Assembly (NCBI GenBank): GCA_000955785.1
Contig: JYOD01000009.1
Coordinates: forward strand, 88,360-152,359
Length of the DNA: 64,000 bases
DNA from: Burkholderiaceae bacterium 16
Lineage (GTDB): Bacteria > Pseudomonadota > Gammaproteobacteria > Burkholderiales > Burkholderiaceae
Direction of reading: 5' to 3'
Shown: one piece after another, positions 9,031 through 21,079 of the stretch
Position numbering within the stretch: the first letter of the stretch is position 1
Layout: each line of letters starts with the position of its first letter
Notes under the pieces: generated by a model
The model's input: the letters and a program-made list of their open reading frames with translations, nothing else
What the model was told of the DNA's origin: nothing
Database searches by the model: none
Program-made: the position numbers and the translations under genes

Positions 9031-9875
9031 GCGCGGTCCTCCGCGCCTTCGGCGTGCCAGAACGGCATGCCCACCACCGGTGTGCTCGCCTGCGCGATGT
9101 CGCGCTCGGGCATGGGGCCGGCCAGGTAGGCGGTGCGGCCGGCGTCGACGGCCAGCGCGAAAGCGCGGGCCATGTTCACCGGGTAGGCGGCTTGCGCCAC
9201 GGCGGTGTTCAGCAGCACGCCGTCGTAGCCCCACTCCAGTACCTGGGCTGCATGCGAAGGCAGGCCAAGGCCGGCATCGACGATCAGCGGCGTATCCGGC
9301 AGCCGTTCGCGCAGCAGGCGCATGGCGTGCGGGTTGACGGCACCCTTGCCGGTGCCGATCGGCGCGGCCCAGGGCATCAGCGCCTGGCAGCCGACATCAA
9401 GCAGCCGGCGGCACAGCACCAGGTCTTCCGTGCAATACGGCAGCACCTTGAAGCCTTCCTTGATCAGCGTCTCGGCCACGGCAGGCAGGTTGAGCGTATC
9501 GGGCTGCAGCGTGTAGTCGTCGCCAACCAGCTCGAGCTTGATCCAGTCGGTCTCGAACACCTCGCGCGCCATCATGGCGGTGGTAATGGCTTCCTGCGGC
9601 GCCATGCAGCCGGCCGTATTGGGCAATACCGGCACGTCCAGCGACCTGAGCATCTGCCAGAAGGCCTGGCCGCCCTCGCCTTCTCCGATCGCGCCCTGGC
9701 GGCGCAGCGCCACCGTCAGCATGGCAGGCTTCGCCACTTCCACCGCGGCCTGCAAGGTGGCGGGAGACGGATAGCGCGCGGTGCCCAGCAGCAGGCGCGA
9801 GGCGAATGACTCGCCATAGAGCACGAAGGGATCGCCAAGCAGGTCGCGGCGCGATTCAGCGGTATTGAGGGTCAT
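9027..9875 (-). CDS. thiG: thiazole synthase
   Basis: ThiG forms the thiazole ring from DXP, dehydroglycine and ThiS-thiocarboxylate. The 282-residue protein shows LLLGTARYPSPATLQ, the catalytic lysine in DWIKLELVGDD, the phosphate-binding VDAGLGLPSHAAQVLEWG and GVLLNTAVAQA. It is slightly longer than average at both ends. The gene overlaps thiE by four bases and follows thiS by six, which indicates tight translational coupling. Confidence 0.97.
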   Translation of the reverse strand: MTLNTAESRRDLLGDPFVLYGESFASRLLLGTARYPSPATLQAAVEVAKPAMLTVALRRQGAIGEGEGGQAFWQMLRSLDVPVLPNTAGCMAPQEAITTAMMAREVFETDWIKLELVGDDYTLQPDTLNLPAVAETLIKEGFKVLPYCTEDLVLCRRLLDVGCQALMPWAAPIGTGKGAVNPHAMRLLRERLPDTPLIVDAGLGLPSHAAQVLEWGYDGVLLNTAVAQAAYPVNMARAFALAVDAGRTAYLAGPMPERDIAQASTPVVGMPFWHAEGAEDRA

Positions 9876-9881
9876 GTTGGG

Positions 9882-10079
9882 TCAGCCTCCCGTCACGGGT
9901 TGCACAAGGTCGATGCGGTCGCCGGCGGCGAGCGCGGTGGCCGCATGCGCGGCACGCGGCACGAACTGGCCGTTGAGCGCGGCGGCAAAGGGCGGCGCGA
10001 TGCCGGCGCCGGCCACCGCGTCGGCCAGGGTGGCGTTGTCGGCAAGAGCCAGCGGACGGCCGTTGAGCAGGATATCCAT
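9882..10079 (-). CDS. thiS: sulfur carrier protein ThiS
   Basis: The 65-residue ubiquitin-like protein ends in the required di-glycine (QPVTGG), which is adenylated and converted to a thiocarboxylate that donates sulfur to the thiazole ring. The start MDILLNGRPLAL is typical. It lies between thiO and thiG in the operon, six bases before thiG. Confidence 0.96.
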   Translation of the reverse strand: MDILLNGRPLALADNATLADAVAGAGIAPPFAAALNGQFVPRAAHAATALAAGDRIDLVQPVTGG

Positions 10080-10100
10080 GGGCGTTCTGTTCTGTTCCGT

Positions 10101-11279
10101 TCAGTGCAGCACCGGCGAGCCGGCAACGGTATCAAGCGCGGCCGCGATCATGCCGGGCCAGCGCAGCGCGGCCGGCACCGCATGGGCGGCGGGGTCGTCA
10201 TCGAGCAGGGCCCGCACTACCTGGCAGGCCGCCTCGGTGACTGCCGGCGCGATCAGGAAACCGTGCCGGTACAGGCCGTTGAGGCGCACGATGCGGGCAT
10301 GCTGGTCGACACGGATGGCCGGCAGGTGGTCCGGGCGCGTCGGGCGGCGCTGCACATTGAGTTCCAGCACGCGCGCCTCGCCGAACGCCGGATGCAGCGA
10401 ATACGCCGCCGACAGCAGTTCCAGCGCCGAGCGCACGCTCATCGGCGAATCGTCCTCGCTTTCGAGTTCGGTGGCGCCGATCACGTACAGATCGTTGGGC
10501 TTGGGCGCGATATAGATCGGATAGCGCGGATGCAGCAAGCGCACCGGGCGATGCAGCTTGACTTCGGGCGCGTGCACGCGCACCACTTCGCCGCGCAGCC
10601 CGCGCAAACCCGGCATGCTGCCGTGCGCGGCCGGCTGCCCGGGCCACGCCGCGCGCGCGCCAAGGCCGCGGCAATCCAGCACCACACGTGCGCGGATGCC
10701 AAGCTCCGGCAGGTCGCCGGCCTCCACTTCGCCGGCTTCCCATACGCAATGCAGGCCACCGGCAACCGCGCAGGCCAGCAATGCGCGCAGCGTGCCGCGA
10801 TTGTCGAGCTGGCCTTCACCGGCCAGCAGCAGGCCCTGGGAAAAGCGGCCCGCCAGCGCAGGCTCGAGAGCGGCCACGCCGTTGCCGTCGAGCGCGCGCA
10901 TGCGCTCCGCCACCAGCTCGGGCGGCGCCACCGCGCGCACGCGGCTGGTGAACAGCGACATCTCGCTGCGGTCGCGGGTATGCCAGACCACCAGCGTGCC
11001 GTCCTCCTGGAAAAACACCGGCTCCGGCAATTCGGCCACCCAGGCGCGCCACAGGTCGACGCTGGCGGTGCCCAGCTCGACGATGCGGCGCTCGGCAATG
11101 GCGGATTCCGCCAGGGGCGCCAGCATCGCCGCCGCCACATGCGCGGCCGAGCCGGCGCCATCGGGGCCAGCGCGTTCGACCAGCGCCACGCGCAGGCCGG
11201 CACGTACCAGTTGCCAGGCGGAAAGGCGCCCGGCCAGACCGGCACCGAGCACGGCCACATCAAACGACTGCGTTGTCAT
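10101..11279 (-). CDS. thiO: glycine oxidase
   Basis: ThiO oxidises glycine to the imine used in thiazole formation, the aerobic alternative to ThiH. The 392-residue protein has the FAD-binding dinucleotide motif VAVLGAGLAGRLSAWQL at its start, the DAO-type core VVLDCRGLGAR, and the C-terminal LNGLYRHGFLIAPAVTEA. The position between thiC and thiS fits the aerobic thiamine route. A gap of 144 bases separates it from thiC. Confidence 0.95.
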   Translation of the reverse strand: MTTQSFDVAVLGAGLAGRLSAWQLVRAGLRVALVERAGPDGAGSAAHVAAAMLAPLAESAIAERRIVELGTASVDLWRAWVAELPEPVFFQEDGTLVVWHTRDRSEMSLFTSRVRAVAPPELVAERMRALDGNGVAALEPALAGRFSQGLLLAGEGQLDNRGTLRALLACAVAGGLHCVWEAGEVEAGDLPELGIRARVVLDCRGLGARAAWPGQPAAHGSMPGLRGLRGEVVRVHAPEVKLHRPVRLLHPRYPIYIAPKPNDLYVIGATELESEDDSPMSVRSALELLSAAYSLHPAFGEARVLELNVQRRPTRPDHLPAIRVDQHARIVRLNGLYRHGFLIAPAVTEAACQVVRALLDDDPAAHAVPAALRWPGMIAAALDTVAGSPVLH

Positions 11280-11423
11280 GGGGATGATTGTGCCGGTGCT
11301 CGCCGCGACTGCGCGGCGGCGCGCCGGCCTCCTTTAAGTCATGGCGTGCCCTGTCCATCGGAAAGGGCACAGAACTTCGCGCGCGGCGCCCACGTTGGCG
11401 AGCGCCGCACCCATTGCATTGCC

Positions 11424-13513
<2,090 letters not shown>

Positions 13514-13531
13514 CCAACGGGGTGAATTTAA

Positions 13532-13928
13532 GCACAAGGCTCGGAGCTTGACCACCCCTGTTTCAATCTGGAGTGTCCTGCTTCGTGGTATCGCTGGCGG
13601 CCGCGCACCCGCCGGGTCATGGCGCGCACGCCGTTACGCTGCGGCGCACCATGACTTATCGTGCGCGTGCGCCGCCAATCAATCCCACCGCTCCAGCACG
13701 ATGCGCCGCATCAGCCTATCCAGTGAGGCGGGCTCTCCCTGGGGACGCAACCCCTGCGGGGGGCCGGTGGATCGATGAACGCGCCCGGCCCGCGAGCCCA
13801 GCCATGACGGCGCAAAGTGTTGGGGGCCGGACACAGTGCAAGCCCATGCACATAGTGTGCCGCTTGCTCTACCATGCAATCAGACATGCCCATGCGCAAC
13901 GCTCGCAGAAGACTGCACAGGAGACCTC
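13532..13928. other. gene-free stretch between the thi operon and the acyl-CoA dehydrogenase
   Basis: About 390 bases have no gene that I can support. They hold the divergent upstream regions of the thi operon and the acyl-CoA dehydrogenase gene. Short open frames exist on both strands, but none has a ribosome binding site or a recognisable product. I see no repeat, terminator or operator that I can name. Confidence 0.4.
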
Positions 13929-15590
13929 ATGACCGAAGCCGCCACCCACCGCGTGTTCAACCAGGTCCCGGATCTCACCGGCCACAACCTGTTCACCGGC
14001 GACCCCGCCTTGCGCGGCGCGCTGGAGCGGCTTGGCGGCGGCTGGCACGCCAGTGCGCTCGATGTCTTCGGAGCGCGCCTGGGCAAACCCGATGTACAGC
14101 AGTGGGCGGCCGAGGCCAACCGCCACTCGCCCGAGCTGCGCACGCATAGCCGCACCGGCGAGCGCATCGACGAAGTGGAATTTCCGCCCGCATGGCACGC
14201 GTTGCTGGCCCTGCTGCGAAGCCAGCAGTTGCAGGCGCTGCCCTTCGCGCAGCCGCGGGAGGGCGCGTGGGTGGCGCGCGCCGCGGGCTATTTCCTGCAG
14301 GCGCAGGCCGAGTCCGGATCCCTGTGTCCGCCCACCATGACCTTCGCCAGCATCCCGGTGCTGCAGAAGGAAGCGGCCCTGTTCGCGGAACTGGGGCCGA
14401 AGCTGTTTGCCACCGAGCATGATCCGCGCGACCTGCCCTGGCGCGACAAGCACGCCGTGATGATCGGCATGGGCATGACGGAAAAGCAGGGTGGCTCCGA
14501 TGTGCGCAGCAACACCACCGTCGCGCGCGCCGTGCGCGGCGAGGGCCGCGGCGCGGAGTACGCGATCACCGGGCACAAGTGGTTTTTCTCCGCGCCGATG
14601 TGCGATGCCCACCTGGTGGTGGCGCGCATGGGCGCGGAGGACGGGCCGCTGTCGTGCTTCTTCGTGCCGCGTTTTCGCGACGACGGCAGCAAGAACCCGG
14701 TGCAGATCCAGCGTCTCAAGGACAAGCTGGGCAACCGCTCCAACGCCAGCAGTGAAGTGGAATTCCGCGAGGCCACCGGCATCCTGATCGGCGAGGAAGG
14801 CCGCGGCATCCCGACCATTATCGAGATGGCCACCTATACCCGGCTGGATTGCGTGATCGGCAGCGCCGCCATCATCCGCGCGGCGCTGGTGCAGGCCATC
14901 CACCACACGCGGCATCGCATGGCGTTCGGCCGCCTGCTGGCGGAGCAGCCGTTGATGCGCAACGTGCTGGCCGACCTGGCGCTGGAAAGCCAGGCCGCCA
15001 CCCTGCTCATGATGGAACTGGCGCATGCTTTCGAGCGGGCCGATGCCGATCCGCTGGCCGCCGCCTGGAAGCGCATCGTCACGCCGGCGGCCAAGTTCTG
15101 GGTCTGCAAGCGCGCCATAGAGGTGACGGGCGAAGCCATGGAGGTATGGGGCGGCAACGGCTACGTGGAGGAAGGCCCGATGGCGCGGCTTTACCGCGAG
15201 GCGCCGGTCAACTCGATCTGGGAGGGCTCCGGCAACATCATGTGCCTGGACGTGCTGCGCGCGCTCCAGCGCAATCCCGAGGACGCGGGGCGGCTAATGC
15301 AGGACCTCGGCCGGCGCGCCGGCGGCCATCCGGCGGTGCGGGCCGAACTCGCCTCGCTGCAGGCGATGCTGCGCGACGCGCCGGATCACCTCGAAGCCGG
15401 CGCGCGGCGCTTTGCCCAGGGCCTGGTGCTAACCGCGCAAGCGGCGCTGATGCTCGCCCATGCCGACACCGACGATGCCGAGCGCTTCGTGGCCAGCCGG
15501 CTGGGACGCCAGCATGGCCGCGTGTTCGGCACGCTGGAGGGCGACGACGCCGCGCTGGCGGGCGTGGTGGCGCGCGCATGGCCGGCGTGA
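13929..15590 (+). CDS. AidB-like acyl-CoA dehydrogenase
   Basis: The 553-residue flavoprotein belongs to the acyl-CoA dehydrogenase superfamily. It has GMGMTEKQGGSDVRSNTT (FAD and substrate binding), ITGHKWFFSAPMCD, and the C-terminal VWGGNGYVEEGPMARLYREA with the segment around WEGSGNIMCLDVLRA. These features and the length fit the AidB branch (E. coli AidB, about 540 residues), which has isovaleryl-CoA dehydrogenase activity and a DNA-protection role. Whether this copy protects DNA is not shown. The ATG at 13929 gives a family-like N-terminus (VFNQVPDLTGHNLF). Confidence 0.88.
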   Translation: MTEAATHRVFNQVPDLTGHNLFTGDPALRGALERLGGGWHASALDVFGARLGKPDVQQWAAEANRHSPELRTHSRTGERIDEVEFPPAWHALLALLRSQQLQALPFAQPREGAWVARAAGYFLQAQAESGSLCPPTMTFASIPVLQKEAALFAELGPKLFATEHDPRDLPWRDKHAVMIGMGMTEKQGGSDVRSNTTVARAVRGEGRGAEYAITGHKWFFSAPMCDAHLVVARMGAEDGPLSCFFVPRFRDDGSKNPVQIQRLKDKLGNRSNASSEVEFREATGILIGEEGRGIPTIIEMATYTRLDCVIGSAAIIRAALVQAIHHTRHRMAFGRLLAEQPLMRNVLADLALESQAATLLMMELAHAFERADADPLAAAWKRIVTPAAKFWVCKRAIEVTGEAMEVWGGNGYVEEGPMARLYREAPVNSIWEGSGNIMCLDVLRALQRNPEDAGRLMQDLGRRAGGHPAVRAELASLQAMLRDAPDHLEAGARRFAQGLVLTAQAALMLAHADTDDAERFVASRLGRQHGRVFGTLEGDDAALAGVVARAWPA

Positions 15591-15862
15591 AGCCGCCGGT
15601 GCATCGCTGCGCCTGAACGACCAGAGGCGCCCCGGCAGCTAACACGACCGCGTGCCGTCATGCCGGCGCATGGCGCGACTCGTCCGTGCGCACCTGGCCT
15701 CGCAACATGCCCCCCGGATTAATTCCCCGCCTCGCTACAGCTAAGGCGAGTGATGCCGTAAACCGTTGATGCAAAGGGCATACATTTAATACATAAGTGC
15801 CCAATAGTCACCTTCAAATATCAAGCGGAGCGCCTTGCCGCGGCGGGCGCTGCCATCCCGAC

Positions 15863-17410
15863 ATGAACATCAGCCAACGCCTGCTACTTTCCTTATCTCT
15901 TGCCCTATTCGCCTTGCTCGGGGTGGGCCTTGGCGGAATCTGGCAACTCAGCCAGTCGGAACAGCGCTTCGAGTACTTCAACGACAACACGCTGGGCAGC
16001 GTGCGCATCCTCGTCAGCCTCAAGGACGACGTCAACGCCATGCGCATCGCGCTTTACCGGCATACCATGACCGACGACCTCAAGGGCAAGACCGAAGCCG
16101 AACAGTCGCTCGCCAGTGCGGACCAGCATTTCGAAACTACCGCCGCCAAATACGAACGCGAGGATATCTCCGACGAGACCGATCGCAAGATGTTCGAGGC
16201 CGACCGGGCCGCCCTCAAGCGCTACCGCGACGGACGCGCCGCCTTGCTGGAGAAATCGCACGCCAACGATTACGCGGCCGCGCAGGCCATGCTCGTGAGT
16301 GGCGAGCTGCATGAGGCGTCGACCGCGCTGCGCAAGACGATCGACGATCACATCGCCTACAACGCGGAACTGGGCGAGCGCGCCGTCTTGAACAATCGCG
16401 AGCAGTACCACACTGCAGTCATGGTGTTCTCGGTCCTGATCGCCGTAGCCGTGCTGGGCACCGGTCTCCTGGCGGTGACGCTTTACCGGCGCATCCATGG
16501 CAGCCTGGCCGAGATCGAGCAGACCCTGGAATACGTCAGCGACTCCCTTGACCTCGCGCACCGCGCACCGGTCGGGCGCATGGATGAGATCGGCCGCACC
16601 GCGGCCGCCTTCAACCGCTTGCTCGAGCGCGTGGCGGTGGCGCTGCACGAAGTGCGTCATTCGACCGAATCCGTGGGCGTGGCGGCACGCCAGATCGCCG
16701 CGGGCAATACCGACCTGTCGGCTCGCACCGAACAGCAGGCGGCCTCGCTGGAGCAAACCGCATCCAGCATGGAGGAGCTGACCACCACCGTGCGGCAGAA
16801 CGCCGACAACGCGCGCCAGGCCAGCGGCCTGGCCGGCAATGCCGCCAGCGTCGCCGAGCACGGCAGCGCCGCGGTTCAGCAGATGGTGCAAACCATGGGC
16901 GCGATCAGCACCAGCTCCAGCCGCATCGCGGAAATCACCAGCCTGATCGAGGGCATCGCCTTCCAGACCAATATCCTGGCACTGAATGCCGCGGTGGAAG
17001 CCGCGCGCGCCGGCGAGCAAGGACGGGGCTTCGCAGTGGTGGCGGGCGAAGTGCGCAGCCTGGCGCAGCGCTCTTCCAGCGCCGCCAAGGAAATCAAGGA
17101 CCTGATCGACAGCTCGGTCGACACCGTGCGCACCGGCTCGGCACAGGCCGAGGGCGCCGGCAAGACCATGAGTGAAGTCCAGAATGCCGTGAAGCGCGTG
17201 TCCGACATCATTGCCGAGATTGCCGCGGCCTCCGACGAGCAGAGCGCCGGCATCGAACAGGTCAACCAGGCGGTCGGCCAGATGGACGAGGTCACGCAGC
17301 AGAACGCCGCGCTGGTGGAAGAAGCCGCCGCCGCGGCGCAATCGCTGGACGACCAGGCCGGCAAGCTGCGCGATACGGTGTCGACCTTCCGGCTGGCGAA
17401 CGCGGCCTGA
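15863..17410 (+). CDS. methyl-accepting chemotaxis protein
   Basis: The 515-residue receptor starts with a membrane helix (residues 7-29), followed by a periplasmic four-helix ligand-binding domain to about residue 185 and a second helix (about 192-212). A HAMP domain follows, and then the cytoplasmic signalling domain with the highly conserved hairpin tip [18 protein letters not shown]. The ligand is unknown. The ATG at 15863 was chosen because it opens directly with the signal anchor. There is no CheW-binding pentapeptide at the C-terminus. The gene stands alone, about 270 bases after the acyl-CoA dehydrogenase gene. Confidence 0.93.
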   Translation: MNISQRLLLSLSLALFALLGVGLGGIWQLSQSEQRFEYFNDNTLGSVRILVSLKDDVNAMRIALYRHTMTDDLKGKTEAEQSLASADQHFETTAAKYEREDISDETDRKMFEADRAALKRYRDGRAALLEKSHANDYAAAQAMLVSGELHEASTALRKTIDDHIAYNAELGERAVLNNREQYHTAVMVFSVLIAVAVLGTGLLAVTLYRRIHGSLAEIEQTLEYVSDSLDLAHRAPVGRMDEIGRTAAAFNRLLERVAVALHEVRHSTESVGVAARQIAAGNTDLSARTEQQAASLEQTASSMEELTTTVRQNADNARQASGLAGNAASVAEHGSAAVQQMVQTMGAISTSSSRIAEITSLIEGIAFQTNILALNAAVEAARAGEQGRGFAVVAGEVRSLAQRSSSAAKEIKDLIDSSVDTVRTGSAQAEGAGKTMSEVQNAVKRVSDIIAEIAAASDEQSAGIEQVNQAVGQMDEVTQQNAALVEEAAAAAQSLDDQAGKLRDTVSTFRLANAA

Positions 17411-17477
17411 CCGCGCAGTATCTTCCCAATGCCGGCCCGTGAGCCTGCGCGAGCCCGGCCCGGCGCCGGGCCGGGGC

Positions 17478-19157
17478 TCACACCGCCAACACTTCCGCCA
17501 TGCGCAGTACCACGCGAGGACCGTGCCGGATCAGGTCATGCGCGCGCTCGCCGATCATCATGGCCGGCGCATTGGTGTTGCCGCCGATCAGCGTCGGCAT
17601 GATCGACGCGTCCACCACCCGCAGCCCTTCCACGCCCCGCACGCGCAGTTGCGGGTCGACCACCGCGTTCTCATCCATACCCATGCGGCAGGTGCCGACG
17701 GGATGGTAGATGGTGTCGGCATGCGCGCGGATCATCGCGCGGATCGCGCTGTCGTCGCTGCCATCCGCACGCAGGTGCGCCGAATACAGCTCCTTGCCGC
17801 CGAACGCCGCCAGTTGCGGCTGGGCAAGGATGCGGCGCACGATGCGCACGCCCGTCACCAGGCCGTCGAGGTCACTCGGGTCGGACAGGAAACGCGGATC
17901 GATCAGCGGCGCCTCGCGGATATCGGGCGAGGCCAGCCGCACCTCTCCCCGGCTTTTCGGGCGCAGCACGCAGACGTGGCAGGAATAGCCGTGGCCGAAG
18001 CGCAGGCGGCGCATATGGTCGTCCGCCATTCCAACCACGAAATGTAGCTGCAGGTCCGGTTCTTCCTGTCCGGGATCGCTCTTGAGGAATGCGCCCGCCT
18101 CGGCGAAGTTGGAAGTCATCATGCCGGTGCGCTCGCGCCGGTAGCGCAGGATCTCCGCCAGCAGGCGGAAGGCGCCGCCCACCGACACGCCGAACAGTTC
18201 CGATGCCGCCACGCGCTTGTGCACGATGACGTCGAGATGGTCCTGCAGGTTGGTGCCCACGCCTGGCAGGTCGTGCACCACGGGAATGCCCAGCTCGCGC
18301 AAATGCGCCGCCGGGCCCACGCCCGACACCATCAGCAGTTGCGGCGAACCGAACGCCCCTGCCGACACGATCACCTCGCGGCGCGCCCGCAGCACGGTCT
18401 CGCGGCCATCCAGCCGCACTACGACGCCCACCGCGTGGCGGCCTTCAAACTCGATGCGCAGCACTTGCGCGCCCGTCAGCACATGCAGATTGGCGCGGCC
18501 GCCATTGCTGGCGCGGTCGGCGGCATCGCCGCGATGCAGGTAGGCCCGCGCCGCGTTCCAGCGCTCGCCGCCGTGCTGTGTCACCTGGTACCAGCCCGCG
18601 CCTTCCTGGTCCACGCCGTTGAAATCGTCGTTGCGGCGGTAGCCGGCCTGCTGGGCCGCCTCGATGAAACGCTGGCCAAACGGATTGGGCGTGCGCAGGT
18701 CCGACACATGGAGCGGACCGCTGCCGCCGTGCAAGGGATCGTCGTCGCGCCCGGCCACGCGCTCGTTGCATTCCGCGCGGCGGAAATAGGGCAGGACGTC
18801 GTCCCAGGCCCAGCCATCGCACCCGGCCATGGCCCAGCCATCGTAGTCGGACGGCGTGCCCCGCGTGTAGATCATGGCGTTGAGCGAGGAACTGCCGCCA
18901 AGGCCGCGCCCGCGCGGCTGGTAGCCGCGGCGCCCGTCCAGCCCCGGCTGCGGCACGGTGTGGTAGCCATAGTTGCGGCTGCAGGCGCGCGGCAGCAAAG
19001 CCGCGCAGCCTGCCGGCGTCGACACCAGCACATGGTGATCGTGGCCTCCGGTTTCGAGCAGCGCCACGCTGTCGCTGCCGCTGTCGGCCAGGCGCCCGGC
19101 CAGGGCACACCCCGCCGAACCGCCGCCAACGACAAGATAGTCAAAGGTGGTTTCCAT
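17478..19157 (-). CDS. GMC-family FAD-dependent oxidoreductase
   Basis: The 559-residue protein matches the choline/alcohol dehydrogenase branch of the GMC family. It has the FAD motif DYLVVGGGSAGCALAGRLAD at residues 5-24, the GMC signature GRGLGGSSSLNAMIYTRG, and the active-site HADTIYHPVGTCRMG near the C-terminus. The substrate is probably an alcohol. The ATG at 19157 starts directly before the FAD motif. The gene is divergent from an aldehyde dehydrogenase gene, so the two may act in sequence on the same alcohol. Confidence 0.92.
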   Translation of the reverse strand: METTFDYLVVGGGSAGCALAGRLADSGSDSVALLETGGHDHHVLVSTPAGCAALLPRACSRNYGYHTVPQPGLDGRRGYQPRGRGLGGSSSLNAMIYTRGTPSDYDGWAMAGCDGWAWDDVLPYFRRAECNERVAGRDDDPLHGGSGPLHVSDLRTPNPFGQRFIEAAQQAGYRRNDDFNGVDQEGAGWYQVTQHGGERWNAARAYLHRGDAADRASNGGRANLHVLTGAQVLRIEFEGRHAVGVVVRLDGRETVLRARREVIVSAGAFGSPQLLMVSGVGPAAHLRELGIPVVHDLPGVGTNLQDHLDVIVHKRVAASELFGVSVGGAFRLLAEILRYRRERTGMMTSNFAEAGAFLKSDPGQEEPDLQLHFVVGMADDHMRRLRFGHGYSCHVCVLRPKSRGEVRLASPDIREAPLIDPRFLSDPSDLDGLVTGVRIVRRILAQPQLAAFGGKELYSAHLRADGSDDSAIRAMIRAHADTIYHPVGTCRMGMDENAVVDPQLRVRGVEGLRVVDASIMPTLIGGNTNAPAMMIGERAHDLIRHGPRVVLRMAEVLAV

Positions 19158-19448
19158 CCGTCTCCCCGCCTGGTCGGAGGTCAGTCTGCCGGGGTTGCGC
19201 CGGACGCTGGGGCAGGCCGGGCATGCCGGGCAACCCGGTCTGGCGGGCACGCCGAGAGCATGCCGCGAAATCAGTGTAGGGCTTTGCCGGGGCGCTGGAA
19301 AGGGTAAAGGAAGGGCGATGAATACAGCTGTTTGAAGCACGAGGCTAGTGGCCGGCCTCCATTGTCAGTGGCAGCCGCATGGCATATGGTGCGGGGATTG
19401 AAACGCCGCGCGCGCCACGGGCAGCGCGCGGCCCGGGGAGAACGAGAG

Positions 19449-20852
19449 ATGAGAGAAGTGCCCGAGATGTCATCCGTATTCGACGCCATGCGCGCCGCCT
19501 CGCGGCGGGACCAGTCGCCTGCCTGGGCCGTGCGCGCCGACCGTCTGCGGCGGCTGCGCAAGCTGGTGACCGAACACCGGGACGAGATCTCGCAGGCCAT
19601 CAGCGCCGACTTTGGCAATCGCGCTCACCAGGAAACCGCGCTGCTCGAAGTCTTTCCCAGCGTGGCCGGGATCGACGATGCGCTGCGTCATGGCGAGCGC
19701 TGGATGCGGGTGCGCCGGGCGCGCACCGGGTTGTGGTTCAAACCCGCCACGTCGCGGCTGATGCCGCAGCCGCTGGGCGTGATCGGCATCGTGGTGCCGT
19801 GGAACTATCCGCTCTACCTGACGGTGGGCCCGCTGGCGGGCGCGCTGGCGGCGGGCAACCGCGCCATGGTCAAGCTCTCCGAGTACACCCCGCGCTTCGC
19901 CGCGCTGTTCGCGCGCCTGGCGCAGCAACACTTCGCTGCCGATGAAGTCGCGGTGATCAATGGCGACGCGGAGGTGGCGAGTGCCTTCTCCGCCCAGCCC
20001 TTCGACCACCTGCTGTTCACTGGCTCGACCCAGGTCGGCCACCATGTCATGCGCGCGGCGGCGGCCAACCTCACGCCGGTGACGCTCGAGCTGGGCGGCA
20101 AGTCGCCGGCCATCGTCGGCCCGGGAGCCAGCCTGGAGCGCGCTGTCGAGCGCATCCTGGTGGGCAAGCTGCTTAACGCGGGCCAGACCTGCATCGCACC
20201 GGACTATGTGCTGCTGCCGGAAGCGATGCGCGAGCCGTTCGTCGCGGCGGCACGCGCCTGCGCCGCCCGCCTCTACCCGGATCTGGCCGGCAACCCCGAC
20301 TACACCACCATCATCAGCCCACGGCACTTCGCCCGGCTGGACGGGCTGGTCAGCGACGCCGAAGGCGCGGGCGCGCGCGTGGTGCCGCTGTCCCAGGCAC
20401 CATCGGACCCGGCACGGCGCCGGCTGGCGCCGGTACTGTTGCTTGACGTGCCCGCCGACGCCACCGTGATGCAGGAAGAGATCTTCGGCCCGGTATTGCC
20501 GCTGGTGGGCTACCGCACGCTGGACGAGGCCATTGATTACATCAATGCACGGCCGCGCCCGCTGGCGCTCTACCTCTTCGAGAAAGACCCCGGCGCGATC
20601 GACCGGGTGATGGCGCAGACCGTGGCGGGCGGCGTCAGCATCAACGAAACGCTGCTGCATATCGCCCAGGAAGACCTGCCGTTCGGCGGCGTGGGGCCCA
20701 GCGGCATGGGCGCGTACCACGGCGAAGCGGGTTTCGAGACCTTCTCCAAGCTCAAGCCGATCTTCCGCCAGTCCCGGCTCAATGGCGCCGGCCTGCTCAA
20801 GCCGCCCTATGGCAAGCGGTTTGAAACGATGATCCGGCTGCTGCTGCGCTGA
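19449..20852 (+). CDS. coniferyl-aldehyde-dehydrogenase-like aldehyde dehydrogenase
   Basis: The 467-residue enzyme belongs to the aldehyde dehydrogenase superfamily. It has GVIGIVVPWNYPLYLTVGPL, LLFTGSTQVGHHV, the general-base motif LELGGKSPAIV and the catalytic cysteine in NAGQTCIAPDYVLL. The short length and the C-terminal membrane-like tail (KRFETMIRLLL) fit the coniferyl aldehyde / fatty aldehyde branch. The ATG at 19449 has a GGGGAGAAC ribosome binding site; another ATG at 19467 is possible. The divergent GMC oxidoreductase could supply the aldehyde. Confidence 0.9.
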   Translation: MREVPEMSSVFDAMRAASRRDQSPAWAVRADRLRRLRKLVTEHRDEISQAISADFGNRAHQETALLEVFPSVAGIDDALRHGERWMRVRRARTGLWFKPATSRLMPQPLGVIGIVVPWNYPLYLTVGPLAGALAAGNRAMVKLSEYTPRFAALFARLAQQHFAADEVAVINGDAEVASAFSAQPFDHLLFTGSTQVGHHVMRAAAANLTPVTLELGGKSPAIVGPGASLERAVERILVGKLLNAGQTCIAPDYVLLPEAMREPFVAAARACAARLYPDLAGNPDYTTIISPRHFARLDGLVSDAEGAGARVVPLSQAPSDPARRRLAPVLLLDVPADATVMQEEIFGPVLPLVGYRTLDEAIDYINARPRPLALYLFEKDPGAIDRVMAQTVAGGVSINETLLHIAQEDLPFGGVGPSGMGAYHGEAGFETFSKLKPIFRQSRLNGAGLLKPPYGKRFETMIRLLLR

Positions 20853-20905
20853 GGGAAAGACACACCACTGGATGTGTGGCCCGCGAGCGGGCCACACCAA
20901 CCCGC

Positions 20906-21050
20906 GATGCGAAGCGAGCCGTCAAGGTTTACCTAGCCCGTATGGGGCGCCTTCTTTTCCTACTTTCTTGGCGAGACAAGAAAGTAGGTCGCCGCCCCGC
21001 AGGGGTGGTGAAACTGCCTTTGACTTTAAGCCTTTGACTTTGACTTTGAT
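20906..21050. repeat. dispersed intergenic repeat, copy 2
   Basis: This is the shorter copy of the repeat seen at 5200-5465. It has GATGCGAAGCGAGCCGT, CCCGTATGGGGCGCC, the 12-bp stem CCTACTTTCTTG (20959-20970 with 20977-20988), GCCCCGCAGGGG, GTGAAACTGCC and TTTGAC units. It lacks the 124-129-base central palindrome. The stem could act as a transcription barrier between two convergent genes (aldehyde dehydrogenase and Kdo hydroxylase). Confidence 0.8.
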
Positions 21051-21079
21051 GCTAGGCAATTAAAACTAAGCCATCAGCC

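Noticed and set aside
13600..13900. A tRNA or small RNA gene in the gap before the acyl-CoA dehydrogenase gene
   Set aside because: No cloverleaf, TTCGA arm or terminator could be found by eye.
15755..15785. A possible sigma28 (flagellar) promoter before the chemoreceptor gene: TAAA, 15 bases, GCATACAT
   Set aside because: The second half matches GCCGATAA poorly, so it is not listed as a promoter.
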